Positions 44,326 to 53,229 of a DNA stretch of 64,000 nucleotides are shown one piece after another. Positions within the stretch are counted from its first letter, which is position 1. Every line of letters starts with the position of its first letter. The notes below the pieces were generated by a model. The model was not told where the DNA came from. It worked only from the letters and a program-made list of their open reading frames with translations, and did no database searches. The position numbers and the translations under genes were made by a program. Source of the stretch: an uncultured Olsenella sp. (lineage in GTDB: Bacteria > Actinomycetota > Coriobacteriia > Coriobacteriales > Atopobiaceae); contig CAKUIF010000005.1 in NCBI GenBank assembly GCA_934660915.1, positions 124,001 to 188,000 of the forward strand. Reading direction: 5' to 3'.

Positions 44326-45576
44326 CTAGCGCTTCTTGAGGGAGAAGACCGCAGCCGCGGCGCAGAAGGCCATGCATGCATAGCCGAGGATGAACATGAG
44401 CGCATACCCGCCGGCGGAGTCGCAGACGAAGCCCCAGAACACGGCCGCCACGGCGCTCATGAGGGAGCCGACCATGCTCACGCGGGAGTAGATGTTCGTG
44501 TAGTCGGCGCTGCCGAACACGGTGCGGACGAGCAGTGGCGTCTGGACCGTGGTCATGGCGTAGACGACGCCAAAGAGGAAGGCGCCCGCGAGCAGCAGCG
44601 CGAGCGCGTCCGGCACGAGCCACATGAGGGTCACGCCGACGACGCCCGAGCCGATTCCGAGCGCGATGCCGGCCTTCGCGGACTTGTCGTTGACGGCGCC
44701 GAGGATAATCTTGCCCACGGCCTGGCCCGCCATGGCGGCCGACGCCACGACTCCCGAGGCGGCCGCGACCTGTGGCAGGGTATCGGCGAAGGAGAGCGCA
44801 TAGCTCGGCAGGAACTGGTAGATGGTCTGGTTGAGCGTGATGACGCCGCAGAACGCGGCGAGGGCGAAGAACGCGGGCGTCCTCATGGCCTGCTCCGCCG
44901 CAACGCCGTCGGCGGCTCCCTGCTCCGCCCCTTCGTCCTTCGAGCCGTCCTCGTCCGAACCGAAGGGCGCAAGCCCCTTGTCCGCGGGGCTGTTCCTCAC
45001 CACGAGCAGCGTGAAGGGCAGGGTACCCATCAGTATGATCGCGCCGAACACGAGGTAAGCGGTGCGCCATCCCTCAGGGCCCGAGCCGATGAGGGCGGTC
45101 CCGATGGGGTTGAAGATCACCCCGCCGATACCCGTGAACGCCATGCAGAGCCCGACGAAGAAGCCCACGCGCTTGGCGCACCACGCGTTTATGAGCGTGG
45201 GCACCGCGAGGTAGATGAGCGGGGCCACGCCAAGGCCGATGAAGGCGCCGCACACGTAGAATTGCCACATCGCCTGGCACAGGCCCATGCAGGCGCAGCC
45301 GGCGCCGCACAAGGCGACCGCCGCGGAAAGCGCGACGCGCGCATCGAGCTTGGACAGCAGTTTTCCCCACACGGGCAGCGTGACCATCATGGCGACGTTC
45401 ACGATCGAGAAGTACAGCGTGAAGGTGGCCTTGGTCACGCCGAAATAAGCTGAGACCGGCGTAAAGAAGATTCCCGCGCAGCTGAGCACAAGCGCGCACG
45501 GCAGGCAGGTGATGGCGATGCAGGCGGCGACGATGGCGTAGGCGTAGTGGAAGGCGCCGCTTTTGGTTTGGGTCAA
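44326..45576 (-). CDS. MFS transporter
   Basis: This is a twelve-helix major facilitator. The TTG at 45576, with AGAGGTG upstream, gives 416 residues; the longer frame would start inside a hairpin and add a polar non-family extension. Helix 1 (YAYAIVAACIAITCLPCALV) and the loop VWGKLLSKLDARVAL resemble oxalate:formate-antiporter-type monocarboxylate carriers. It is the last gene of a leftward unit (hydrolase, acyl carrier protein, phosphotransacylase, butyrate kinase), so it probably carries a substrate or product of that pathway. Confidence 0.88.
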   Translation of the reverse strand: MTQTKSGAFHYAYAIVAACIAITCLPCALVLSCAGIFFTPVSAYFGVTKATFTLYFSIVNVAMMVTLPVWGKLLSKLDARVALSAAVALCGAGCACMGLCQAMWQFYVCGAFIGLGVAPLIYLAVPTLINAWCAKRVGFFVGLCMAFTGIGGVIFNPIGTALIGSGPEGWRTAYLVFGAIILMGTLPFTLLVVRNSPADKGLAPFGSDEDGSKDEGAEQGAADGVAAEQAMRTPAFFALAAFCGVITLNQTIYQFLPSYALSFADTLPQVAAASGVVASAAMAGQAVGKIILGAVNDKSAKAGIALGIGSGVVGVTLMWLVPDALALLLAGAFLFGVVYAMTTVQTPLLVRTVFGSADYTNIYSRVSMVGSLMSAVAAVFWGFVCDSAGGYALMFILGYACMAFCAAAAVFSLKKR

Positions 45577-45625
45577 AACGCACCTCTTTCTGGATTCGGC
45601 GTCGAATCTAATGACGCACAAGAGG

Positions 45626-45664
45626 GTGCGGCGGCAAGAAGGGCTTGTCTTCGTGCCGCCGCAC
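45626..45664 (-). terminator. Hairpin between buk and the MFS gene
   Basis: GTGCGGCGGCA pairs with TGCCGCCGCAC around a 17-base loop just after the buk stop. With no strong T-run it may attenuate rather than stop transcription. Confidence 0.5.
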
Positions 45665-45695
45665 AATCAACTGGCAATTTGGTTCCCGTCGGGAT

Positions 45696-46820
45696 TTAGC
45701 CCTCTACGTCGGGAACGGCGCCATCCATGGAAAAGCCCTTCCAGCTAGGCTCGCCGGTGAAGGTCATCACGGGCTCCACCCCGTCGAGCGCACGCTCGGC
45801 GCCCGCCGCAAGGGCATCCATCTCGAAGTCGCCGGCGTAGACCTTCACGGGGGCGATCCACTCGACGCGCTTGGTCACGTAGGAGACGAAGCGGGGGTCG
45901 TGGGAGACGCCGCCGGTGAGGACTATGCCGTCGACCTTGCCGCAGACGGCGGCTGCGAAGCCGGCTATGCACTTCGCGACCTGATAGGCCATGGCGTCGT
46001 AGACGACCTTTGCCCACTCATCGCCCTCTTCGACGCGCGCGACGATGCTGCGGGCGTCGTCTGTGCCCAAAAGCCCCACGAGGCCGCCCGTCTTGCCCAC
46101 GACGGCGCTCATCGTTTTTTCGCTCGCGCCTTCGGAGAATGCCATCTTGACCACGGGCTTCGCAGGGACGTCGCCGCAGCGGTTGGGGGCGAAGGGGCCG
46201 GAGCCCTCGAGCACGTCGTTGGTGTCCACCATGCGCCCGTGCTCGTGGCAGGCCACCGAAAGGCCTCCGCCCACGTGGGCGACGATGAAGTTGCCGTCCT
46301 CGTATGCCATGCCGAGCTCCGAGGCGCAGCGGATGGCGCACTCCTTCTGGTTTAAGCAGTGCACGTGGCTTTTGCGGTAGACGCCGGGCCAGCCGGTGAT
46401 GCGCGCGACGTCGGCGAGCTCGTCGGTGTCGGGCTGGTTCACGGCGAAGGCGGGGCGCCCGACCTCCTGCGCGAAGGCGTAAAGGAGCGGCGCGCCGAGG
46501 ATGGCGGGGTGGTTCACGCCGGCGTTCATCACGTGGTCGCAGACCTTCTGGTCGATGGCGAAGATGCCGCCGACGGTGGGGCCCATGGCCCCGCAGTAGC
46601 CCGAGAAGGCGTCGATGTCGGAAAGCTCGATGCCCTGGTCGGTAAGTGCGTCGAGGATGGTCTTCTTACGGTAGTCGAACTGGTCGGCGGCGCGCTCAAA
46701 GGCCGCGAGCTCGTCTGCGGGATGGGTGACGTTCATGCGGAAGAGCGCCTCCGCGCCGTCGAAGACGGCCACCTTGGTGGACGTGGAGCCCGGCGAGAGC
46801 GTGAGTATCTTGTGTCCCAT
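45696..46820 (-). CDS. buk: Butyrate kinase
   Basis: This ASKHA-fold kinase converts acyl-phosphate and ADP to a short-chain fatty acid and ATP. The 374-residue protein has the phosphate-binding ILTLSPGSTSTKVAVFD at its start, RKSHVHCLNQK, the HVGGGLSVACHEHGRM adenosine motif and LTGGVSHDP, which distinguish Buk from acetate kinase. AAAGGA precedes the ATG. It follows the phosphotransacylase gene after a 49-base gap that contains a small GC hairpin. Together they would give substrate-level phosphorylation from an acyl thioester; the actual acyl group is not known. Confidence 0.92.
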   Translation of the reverse strand: MGHKILTLSPGSTSTKVAVFDGAEALFRMNVTHPADELAAFERAADQFDYRKKTILDALTDQGIELSDIDAFSGYCGAMGPTVGGIFAIDQKVCDHVMNAGVNHPAILGAPLLYAFAQEVGRPAFAVNQPDTDELADVARITGWPGVYRKSHVHCLNQKECAIRCASELGMAYEDGNFIVAHVGGGLSVACHEHGRMVDTNDVLEGSGPFAPNRCGDVPAKPVVKMAFSEGASEKTMSAVVGKTGGLVGLLGTDDARSIVARVEEGDEWAKVVYDAMAYQVAKCIAGFAAAVCGKVDGIVLTGGVSHDPRFVSYVTKRVEWIAPVKVYAGDFEMDALAAGAERALDGVEPVMTFTGEPSWKGFSMDGAVPDVEG

Positions 46821-46869
46821 TGTTTTCCTTTCGTGCGGGCGGGGCGCGGCCCCTGCCCGCGCTGCTGCG

Positions 46870-47871
46870 TTAGCGGGTGGAGAGGACGAGCATCGCGATG
46901 TCGCCGACGATCTCGTCGACGGTGGCGCCGCGGCTCGAGTCGGCGACGGGCTTGGCGAAGCCGTTCAGGGTGTGGCCGTACGCCGCTCCCTTGGCGAAGC
47001 GCTGGACGAGCTTGACGGCGATGTTGGCCGAGTTGAGGTCGGGGAAGACGAGCACGTTCGCGCGCCCGGCGACCTCGGAGGCGCCGCCGACCTTCTTTGC
47101 CGCGACGGCCTCGTCGATGGCCGCGTCGAGCTGGAGCTCGCCGTCGGCGGCGATGTCGGGCCTGCGCTCATGGACGAGGTCGAGCGCCTCGCGCACGCGC
47201 TCGACGCTCTGGCCCGCGCCCGAGCCCTTGGTCGAGAACGAGAGGAAGCCCACGCGCGGCTCCCAGCCCATGATCGAGCGCACGCCGTCGGCGGCGGAAA
47301 TGGCGATGGAGGCGAGCTCGGAGGCGTTGGGCTCGGGGTTCAGGCCGCAGTCGGTGAAGCAGATCACGCCGCCCTCAGGCCCCTCGAAGCCGGGGGTCTC
47401 GACGAGCGCGAGGATGGAGGGGACGTCGACGCCCTCGGCAAGCCCGATGGTCATCTGGGCGCACATGAGGACGTCGCCGGTGGTGTTCACATGGCCACAG
47501 AAGGTGCAGTCGACGTCGCCCAGCTCCTCCATGACCATGGCCCACCACATGGGGTTCTTAAGCTTGCGGCGGATGCCCTTGGCCGAGAGCATGCGGGGTT
47601 TGCCTGCGTCCATGAAGCGGCTCGCGAGCTCTTCGAGGGCGTCGGCGTCGGAGGTGTCCACGATCTCCATGCCGGCGAGGTCGATGCCCGCCTCCTCGGC
47701 GGTCGCGCGGATGGTGTCGGCGGGGGAGACGAGCACGGGGATACCGATGCCGTCGTCGGCCACGCGGCGGGCCGCCTGGAGGGTCTTTGCCGCCTCGCAC
47801 TCGGGCAGCGCGACGCGCGCCTTGCGCTCGCAGGCCTTGGCGTCCTCGGTGAGCTTCTGGATAAGCGTCAT
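46870..47871 (-). CDS. Phosphate acyltransferase (phosphotransacetylase/phosphotransbutyrylase family)
   Basis: This enzyme transfers an acyl group from a thioester to phosphate. The ATG at 47871 after AAAGGA gives 333 residues; a longer frame upstream has no ribosome binding site. The Pta-type blocks FLSFSTKGSGAG, FPDLNSANIAVKLVQRFA and FAKPVADSSRGATV are clear, which makes it closer to phosphotransacetylase than to a classical Ptb. Next to buk and an acyl carrier protein it may use an acyl-CoA or an acyl-ACP. A terminator-like hairpin separates it from the ACP gene. Confidence 0.9.
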   Translation of the reverse strand: MTLIQKLTEDAKACERKARVALPECEAAKTLQAARRVADDGIGIPVLVSPADTIRATAEEAGIDLAGMEIVDTSDADALEELASRFMDAGKPRMLSAKGIRRKLKNPMWWAMVMEELGDVDCTFCGHVNTTGDVLMCAQMTIGLAEGVDVPSILALVETPGFEGPEGGVICFTDCGLNPEPNASELASIAISAADGVRSIMGWEPRVGFLSFSTKGSGAGQSVERVREALDLVHERRPDIAADGELQLDAAIDEAVAAKKVGGASEVAGRANVLVFPDLNSANIAVKLVQRFAKGAAYGHTLNGFAKPVADSSRGATVDEIVGDIAMLVLSTR

Positions 47872-47890
47872 TGGGGTGTTCCTTTCTACA

Positions 47891-47935
47891 CAAAAGGGGC
47901 CCGGCAAGGGGCAAGAAGCGCCTGGCCGGGCCCCT
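47891..47935 (-). terminator. Internal terminator/attenuator between the ACP and phosphotransacylase genes
   Basis: On the minus strand AGGGGCCCGGC and its complement form an 11-bp stem followed by TTTTG. It lies inside an apparent operon, so it probably lowers expression of the downstream kinase genes relative to the hydrolase and ACP. Confidence 0.7.
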
Positions 47936-47943
47936 GGGGGCGA

Positions 47944-48195
47944 CTACATGGAGAGGGCGTCGTCCACGAACTTGGCGGCGTCGAGGAAGGTCTTGCACTT
48001 GTTGAGCTGCATGTAGGGGACCTCGACCTCGTACTCGTCCTCGAGCGCGGAGGCGAACTGCACGATGTTCACGCTCTTGCAGTGCAAATCGTCGACGAAG
48101 CTGGTGCTCTCGTCGAGGGTGGAGGCGTCGACGCCGAAGATGTCGGCGGCCTTTTCCTTGAGGATGTCTACGACCTCAGCCTGGAAATCGTTCAT
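47944..48195 (-). CDS. Stand-alone acyl carrier protein with atypical phosphopantetheine motif
   Basis: This is an 83-residue acidic four-helix protein of ACP size and pattern (VVDILKEKAADIFGVDASTLD near the start). The usual DSL phosphopantetheine site is replaced by HCKSVNIVQ; Ser of CKS (~residue 41) would carry the prosthetic group. AAGGAGC precedes the ATG. It lies 21 bases after the hydrolase gene. Placement between a hydrolase and a phosphotransacylase suggests it carries an acyl intermediate of the local pathway, not fatty-acid synthesis in general. Confidence 0.88.
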   Translation of the reverse strand: MNDFQAEVVDILKEKAADIFGVDASTLDESTSFVDDLHCKSVNIVQFASALEDEYEVEVPYMQLNKCKTFLDAAKFVDDALSM

Positions 48196-48216
48196 GTGAT
48201 GCTCCTTGTCTGTTCT

Positions 48217-50028
48217 CTATTTGTTCTCGTCGCCGTGCCAGATGTAGTCGCCCACCTGATACTTGGGCGGAATGACCGGGATCTGCAGGTAGGACTGGTG
48301 GGACCCGCCGGTGTGGATGACGTGCATGCCGTCTCCGTTGTCGGTCTTGTGGTTCATGTCGTTGTCGTGGAACCACTCGGTCTTGATGAAGCGCCCCGCC
48401 ACGACCACCTGGATCTTCTCGCCCTTGTGCCAGAAGCGGGAGTGCGGGTACATCTCGACGTCGACCGGAACGATCTCGCCGGGCTTCATGCGCTCCTCCT
48501 TCTCGTGGCTGTGCACGGGCTGGAAGTCGCTCGCGTACTTGGGGTCGAGGTCGCGGTGGCTGCAGCGCAGGAAGCCCCAGGCCCCGCGGAACGGGGCGCC
48601 CATGACGCGGATGGGCACGTAGTTGCCGTCCCGGTCGAGCTTGATGACCCAGGGGAAGAGGTCCATGTTGTCGTAGCCGCGGCACTCGACCTCGAGGTGC
48701 AGCTTCATGAAGCCGGTGATCTCGGTGTCCTCGGCGAACTGGTAGGTGAACGTCGTGGTCTCGGTCTTGGGGTCGTAGACGACCTCGGACTCCTCCGGGT
48801 ACTCCTCAAAGCCAGCCTCGTGGTTGGCTGCGTCGAGGTAGAGCTTCTTGTACTCGGTGCGCTTGAGCGGGAAGGTGTCCTCGGCGCGGCGGCTGGCGTA
48901 GTCGTAGTCGTAGGCGTCCATGACGTCGATGCGCACGCGCGGCGTCATCTCCCAGCCGTTGTGGATCTCCTTGCAGTAGCGGTCGAAGAACTTGCGCACG
49001 TCCTCCATGTTTGCCGGGGTGTAGGTGTCGGGCCACTCGAAGTCGCGGTGCGCGCGCATCCACTTTTTCGGCGTGCGGATGCGGCGAAAGCCCTCGAAGG
49101 CCCCGCGCAGGTGGTGGTGGACCCAGCCGGCGGTGACGTAGGTGGGGATGCGAATCTTGTTCCAGTCGACGATCTTGTCCCTGTAGTACGCGTTCATCAG
49201 GGGATACTTCGCCACCATCGCCGGTGTGTCCTCGATGTAGTTGTTGACCGCCAGCGCCTGGATGATGTGGGTCTCGTAGTCGGGGTTGGGGATGCCGCCG
49301 CAGAAGTAGGACTCGCGGTAGAGGTCTCCTTGGCCCTCCCAGGCGGCGAGGCAGGCGAGGTGGGGCGGGCGCGTGGCGGCGATGCGCCAGTGCGCCATGC
49401 AGACGCCGGAGTTGCCGATCATCGTGGCGCGGCCGTTGCACCACTCCTGGGCCGTCACCCACTCGATGAAGTCGTAGCCGTCCTGGGCGTCCTGGGAGCC
49501 CCAGAGGTAGACGTCGCCCTCGGAGTTGCCCACGCCGCGCGGGTCGACGTTGGCCACGGCGTAGCCGTAGTGGCACCAGTAGCCGGGGTCGGGGGCCTCG
49601 AACTTCGCGTACTGGCTGACGGTCTTGGGGGGCACGCCCATGAGCTGCCAGGAGTCCATGCCCTCCGAGGGGTTCTTTCCGAACGGCGCGAAGACGCAGA
49701 TGACGGGGACTTTCTCGGCGGTGTTCGCCGGGCGATAGATGTCGGCGTAGATGGTGGTGCCGTCGCGCAGCACGCAGGCCACGTCGCGCTCGCACATGAC
49801 GTTGGGGATGTCGGTCATGTAGGTGTGCGGGTTGTATTTGGCGCAGAAGCCCATGGTGGCGACCATCTCGCCGTCGCCGGCGTCGGGGTCCTCCTGCAGC
49901 CTGCGCTTGATCTCGTCGAGCTCCTCGCGGGACTTGCCCGGGTTGCCCTTGGCGAAGGGGACCTCGAACTCCTCCTGGTCCTTGCCGAAGGTCATCTTTT
50001 TGTAGATGCCCTTGTACTCGTCGGCCAT
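48217..50028 (-). CDS. CocE/NonD-family alpha/beta hydrolase (X-Pro dipeptidyl-peptidase S15-like)
   Basis: This is a large serine hydrolase acting on esters or amides. The ATG at 50028 after GAGAGGAG gives 603 residues. An N-terminal ~90-residue segment of unknown role comes before the catalytic fold. The fold has CVLRDGTTIYADIYRP, an oxyanion/strand region FAPFGKNPSEG, DPRGVGNSEG and the nucleophile elbow IGNSGVCM (Ser ~208). A C-terminal jelly-roll (EDTEITGFMKLHLEVECRG) completes the CocE architecture. It heads the leftward unit and is divergent from pucR. Confidence 0.9.
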   Translation of the reverse strand: MADEYKGIYKKMTFGKDQEEFEVPFAKGNPGKSREELDEIKRRLQEDPDAGDGEMVATMGFCAKYNPHTYMTDIPNVMCERDVACVLRDGTTIYADIYRPANTAEKVPVICVFAPFGKNPSEGMDSWQLMGVPPKTVSQYAKFEAPDPGYWCHYGYAVANVDPRGVGNSEGDVYLWGSQDAQDGYDFIEWVTAQEWCNGRATMIGNSGVCMAHWRIAATRPPHLACLAAWEGQGDLYRESYFCGGIPNPDYETHIIQALAVNNYIEDTPAMVAKYPLMNAYYRDKIVDWNKIRIPTYVTAGWVHHHLRGAFEGFRRIRTPKKWMRAHRDFEWPDTYTPANMEDVRKFFDRYCKEIHNGWEMTPRVRIDVMDAYDYDYASRRAEDTFPLKRTEYKKLYLDAANHEAGFEEYPEESEVVYDPKTETTTFTYQFAEDTEITGFMKLHLEVECRGYDNMDLFPWVIKLDRDGNYVPIRVMGAPFRGAWGFLRCSHRDLDPKYASDFQPVHSHEKEERMKPGEIVPVDVEMYPHSRFWHKGEKIQVVVAGRFIKTEWFHDNDMNHKTDNGDGMHVIHTGGSHQSYLQIPVIPPKYQVGDYIWHGDENK

Positions 50029-50269
50029 GCAAACTCCTCTCGGGTTTTGCCTATCCGGCACGCGCCCCGCTTCGCGGTTGCGCTTCCGGATCCGTCGTGG
50101 ATTAGTCTCCCGATTCGGCCGCCTTCGGTCATTGGACTAGGTGACAAACTTTGCGCGCGGGCGCGGCTTGGGGTGGTACCCGTGAACACCGGGGGCGGGC
50201 CATGGGCGAAAACGCGGGTTCCGCGGTATCATGAGGGGGCAAAACAACGTGACGCCGGGGGACATGCGC
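50029..50269. promoter_or_regulatory. Divergent promoter region between the hydrolase and pucR genes
   Basis: About 240 bases carry the control region of both units. A possible -10 for pucR is TATCAT at 50227. Clear operator palindromes were not found here. Confidence 0.4.
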
Positions 50270-51826
50270 ATGAAATTAAGGACGGTCTTGAACGAGCTCG
50301 CCTGCACGGACTGGCGCGCAGGCAAAGAGAAACTGCTCGACGAGGATGTCCTTCTTACCCCCGAGTACGACACGAGCGTCCCGCCCGAGGCGCGCCTTGT
50401 GCGCATGTGCCGCTTCTCCGAGTTCCAGGAGGGCACGATCAAGCCCGGCCCGCGCCACATCATGCTCGTGCTCGCGGGCCCGGAGATCCCCGCCGGGGCG
50501 CGCGTCGCCGGCGACTTCGTGCTCGTCGCCGCGCGGGCGAGCTACGACGATTTCCGCGCCGCCTTCCTCGACCTGCCCGCCAAGGCCGCCGTGCTCGAGC
50601 TCAGGCGCGACCGCATGTTCGAGGCGTTCCTGGCCTCCTACGACCTGCCGCAGTTCGCCAAGCGCTCCTCCGCGGTCCTCGGAAACCCGGTGATCATCAC
50701 CAACGCCGACATGCGCCTTCTGGGCACTGCCGGGGACTTCCCCGAGGACGCCCCCGACGTCCAGCAGGTCCTCTCCCAGGGCTACGTGACCGAGGAGGTA
50801 AACGCCGCCCTCGAGGACGACGGCATGATCGACTCCGTGCGCCATGCCCGCCACTCCGTGATGAGCAACATCGAGCGCTACGGCCGCAGGTGGGTGACCT
50901 CGATCATCCATTACCACCACCTCGAGATGGGCCGCTACGACGTTATGGAGAAGGACCGGCCCATCACCGGCTTCGACCTCGAGCTCATCGACTACGCGGG
51001 CCAGCTCGCCGGCGTCATGATCGATAGGCTGGGCGCCGCGGGCGAGCGCGTGGGTTCCGGCTCCTCCGTCCTGCGCGACCTCGTGGAGGGGTCCTTCGTC
51101 AACGTCCAGACCATGCGCGCTCAGGTGCTCCTCACGAGCCTTCCGCTCGACGTGAGCTATGTGCTGCTCGTGGTCACCGGGCAGCGCAACGCCGATAAGG
51201 ACTACCACGCCCGTGTGGGCACCATGTGCGCCCGCGCGCTGCGAAACAGCCTGTGGTGCGCCCGCGAGAACTGCCTCGTCGTGCTCGCGCCCATCGGAAA
51301 GAACGAGACCGCCGGCTACGACGACTATGCGCGCGCCCAGCGTCGCCTGACGTCGAACAAGGCCCTCATGACCACCCTGGCAAACAACGAGCTCTCGCTC
51401 TTTGTGAGCGAGCCGTTCGGCGACCTGCTCATGTGCCCGGGGCGCCTGCGCGAGGCCATCGACCTCGAGAAGACCATCCGCGAGCCCGAGGCCGGGCGCG
51501 CCTACTACTACTGGGAGCACCGCTTCGCCGCGCTCGCGAGCTCGGCGGGCGCCCCCGACCGGCTCGAGATGCTGCTCGACAAGCGCGTGGTCGCCATGGC
51601 CGACTACGACCGCGAGCACGGGACCGCCTACCTGCAGACGGCCATCATGAGCGTGCGCTTCCCCGGCAGCCCCGCCGACGCCGCCGCAGCGCTGAACGTC
51701 CACCGCAACACCTATTTCTACCGCATGAACAAGGTGCGCGAGCTGTTCTTCATCGACCTGAAGGACGGCGACGACCGCCTGGCGCTCAGCTTCTCCGCCT
51801 CCATCATGGAGGGCATGGAGAAATAG
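50270..51826 (+). CDS. PucR/CdaR-family transcriptional regulator
   Basis: This 518-residue regulator ends in the PucR C-terminal helix-turn-helix (DAAAALNVHRNTYFYRMNKV, ~residues 475-495). The N-terminal ~250 residues form a sensory region, with a GAF-like stretch in GRRWVTSIIHYHHLEMGRYDV. The ATG at 50270 is preferred because GGGGGA lies seven bases before it; ATG 50231 and 50264 are in frame too. Such proteins usually activate catabolic genes on sensing a substrate. It sits between the leftward hydrolase unit and the rightward reductase genes and probably controls both. Confidence 0.88.
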   Translation: MKLRTVLNELACTDWRAGKEKLLDEDVLLTPEYDTSVPPEARLVRMCRFSEFQEGTIKPGPRHIMLVLAGPEIPAGARVAGDFVLVAARASYDDFRAAFLDLPAKAAVLELRRDRMFEAFLASYDLPQFAKRSSAVLGNPVIITNADMRLLGTAGDFPEDAPDVQQVLSQGYVTEEVNAALEDDGMIDSVRHARHSVMSNIERYGRRWVTSIIHYHHLEMGRYDVMEKDRPITGFDLELIDYAGQLAGVMIDRLGAAGERVGSGSSVLRDLVEGSFVNVQTMRAQVLLTSLPLDVSYVLLVVTGQRNADKDYHARVGTMCARALRNSLWCARENCLVVLAPIGKNETAGYDDYARAQRRLTSNKALMTTLANNELSLFVSEPFGDLLMCPGRLREAIDLEKTIREPEAGRAYYYWEHRFAALASSAGAPDRLEMLLDKRVVAMADYDREHGTAYLQTAIMSVRFPGSPADAAAALNVHRNTYFYRMNKVRELFFIDLKDGDDRLALSFSASIMEGMEK

Positions 51827-51870
51827 CGAACCGAGCAAGGTGCTTCTTTTTCAGGCTTTTTACCTGCGCA

Positions 51871-51888
51871 TTTGTGATTCAGCACAAA
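51871..51888. promoter_or_regulatory. Palindrome upstream of the FMN reductase gene
   Basis: TTTGTG-ATTCAG-CACAAA has 6-bp perfect arms and lies 126 bases before the reductase ATG. It is a candidate site for the adjacent PucR-type regulator. Confidence 0.4.
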
Positions 51889-52014
51889 GCCTGCACAGGA
51901 AGTAGTTCTGTTATCTATACGCCAGCCTAACGGTTTTGGCCCTAACCTTCCCTCAGTTAATCGCGGCGCGGGGGCGCCGCCGTAGGGCTTTGCCCGGAGA
52001 GGAAAGGGGTCGCC

Positions 52015-53013
52015 ATGACCAAGATCGTGGGCGTCTCGTTCGGCACCAAGAACGGCAACAACGACACCATCTGCAAGGCGGTGCTTCTGGCGGCGCAGAA
52101 GCAGGGCTGCGAGGTCGAGTTCATCCGTGCGATGGACCTTGACATCAAGCACTGCACCGGCTGCATCACCTGCGTGAAGATGCTCATGAGCGGCACCAAG
52201 AACATGTGCGTCCACAAGGACGACTTCGACTGGCTCGCTTTTGAGATGTTCCACGCCGACGGCGTCGTCATGGTCGACCCGATCTTCGAGACCGGCGCGT
52301 CGGGCCTGTTCCACACGATCATGGACCGCTTCGGGCCTCGCATGGACACCGGCAACAACTTCATCGCGACGCAGATCGCGCAGGGCCGACTTGCCCAGGG
52401 AGGAGATGCCGCGCGCGGCGTTGCCGTGCCCGACCCCGCCATCATGAGCCCGAAGGCCGTTTCCTATATCGGCATCGGCGGCTCGGACTGGGGCACGCAC
52501 GTCCAGTCGGAGCACCAGCTCCAGGCCATGACCCCCAGCTGGCAGGTCATCGGCAACGAGTGGGTCCCCTGGTCCAAGACCGCCCTCATGGACGACGCCC
52601 TGATCGACCGCGCCACGCAGATCGGCGAGAACCTGGCCGCCGCGGCAAAGAAGATCCAGGAGAACGTCGCCGCGGGCACCGACCCCTACTCGGGCATTGG
52701 GTACCAGGGCAAGAAGGGCATCTGCCCCCACTGCAACTGCAACGACTTCTACATCGTCCCGGGCGAGAACCGCGCCATCTGCTGCGTCTGCGGCCTTGAG
52801 GGCGAACTGTCCGTCGAAGGCGACGCCGTCAAGGTCACCTACCGCCCGGAGGACCTCCACAAGGCCCACGACATCATCTCGGGCAAGCAGATCCACGGCA
52901 AGGATATCCAGGAGAACGAGGGCAAGCTCGCCGAGATGAAGAAGACCCAGGCGTATAAGGACCGCGTCAACTTCTACAAGAACGCCATCCCGGTCACGGC
53001 TCCCGCCAAGTAG
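52015..53013 (+). CDS. Flavodoxin-fold NAD(P)H-dependent FMN reductase with C-terminal zinc/iron Cys motif
   Basis: This is an iron-sulfur-flavoprotein-like oxidoreductase. The first ~190 residues have a flavodoxin/NADPH-FMN-reductase fold (VSFGTKNGNND phosphate loop) with a Cys-rich CTGCITCVKM insert typical of such proteins. The C-terminal part has CPHCNCNDF and CCVCGLEGEL, probably one metal site. ATG follows AAAGGGG. It is 332 residues long and is followed by its own terminator. It probably provides or receives electrons for the fumarate-reductase-like enzyme downstream. Confidence 0.85.
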   Translation: MTKIVGVSFGTKNGNNDTICKAVLLAAQKQGCEVEFIRAMDLDIKHCTGCITCVKMLMSGTKNMCVHKDDFDWLAFEMFHADGVVMVDPIFETGASGLFHTIMDRFGPRMDTGNNFIATQIAQGRLAQGGDAARGVAVPDPAIMSPKAVSYIGIGGSDWGTHVQSEHQLQAMTPSWQVIGNEWVPWSKTALMDDALIDRATQIGENLAAAAKKIQENVAAGTDPYSGIGYQGKKGICPHCNCNDFYIVPGENRAICCVCGLEGELSVEGDAVKVTYRPEDLHKAHDIISGKQIHGKDIQENEGKLAEMKKTQAYKDRVNFYKNAIPVTAPAK

Positions 53014-53033
53014 GGCTAAGCCGCGGGATCTGC

Positions 53034-53068
53034 GAGGGCCGCCCCGGGATGCCGAGGCGGCCCTCTTT
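53034..53068 (+). terminator. Terminator after the FMN reductase gene
   Basis: GAGGGCCGCC pairs with GGCGGCCCTC around a 12-base loop and is followed by TTTCC. Confidence 0.7.
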
Positions 53069-53229
53069 CCATGGTTCGATCGCACAAAGGCTCACGCGCG
53101 GCCCGTTCAACCTCGGTGCGCCTGCACATGGTTCGCTGGGACGTTCCGCGCGAAAGTGTAGCTGTCGATGTACATGCAATTCGCATGGCAAACGGGAGCC
53201 CGCACGGGCCCTGAATAAGGAGGATTCGC

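Noticed and set aside
45577..45666. 30-residue N-terminal extension of the MFS transporter
   Set aside because: It crosses a perfect hairpin and encodes a polar Cys/Arg-rich stretch before helix 1. The TTG at 45576 has a ribosome binding site.
46726..51027. A 1433-codon plus-strand frame opposite the phosphotransacylase-ACP-hydrolase genes
   Set aside because: Low-complexity composition typical of shadow frames, no ribosome binding site, and it overlaps five well-supported genes.
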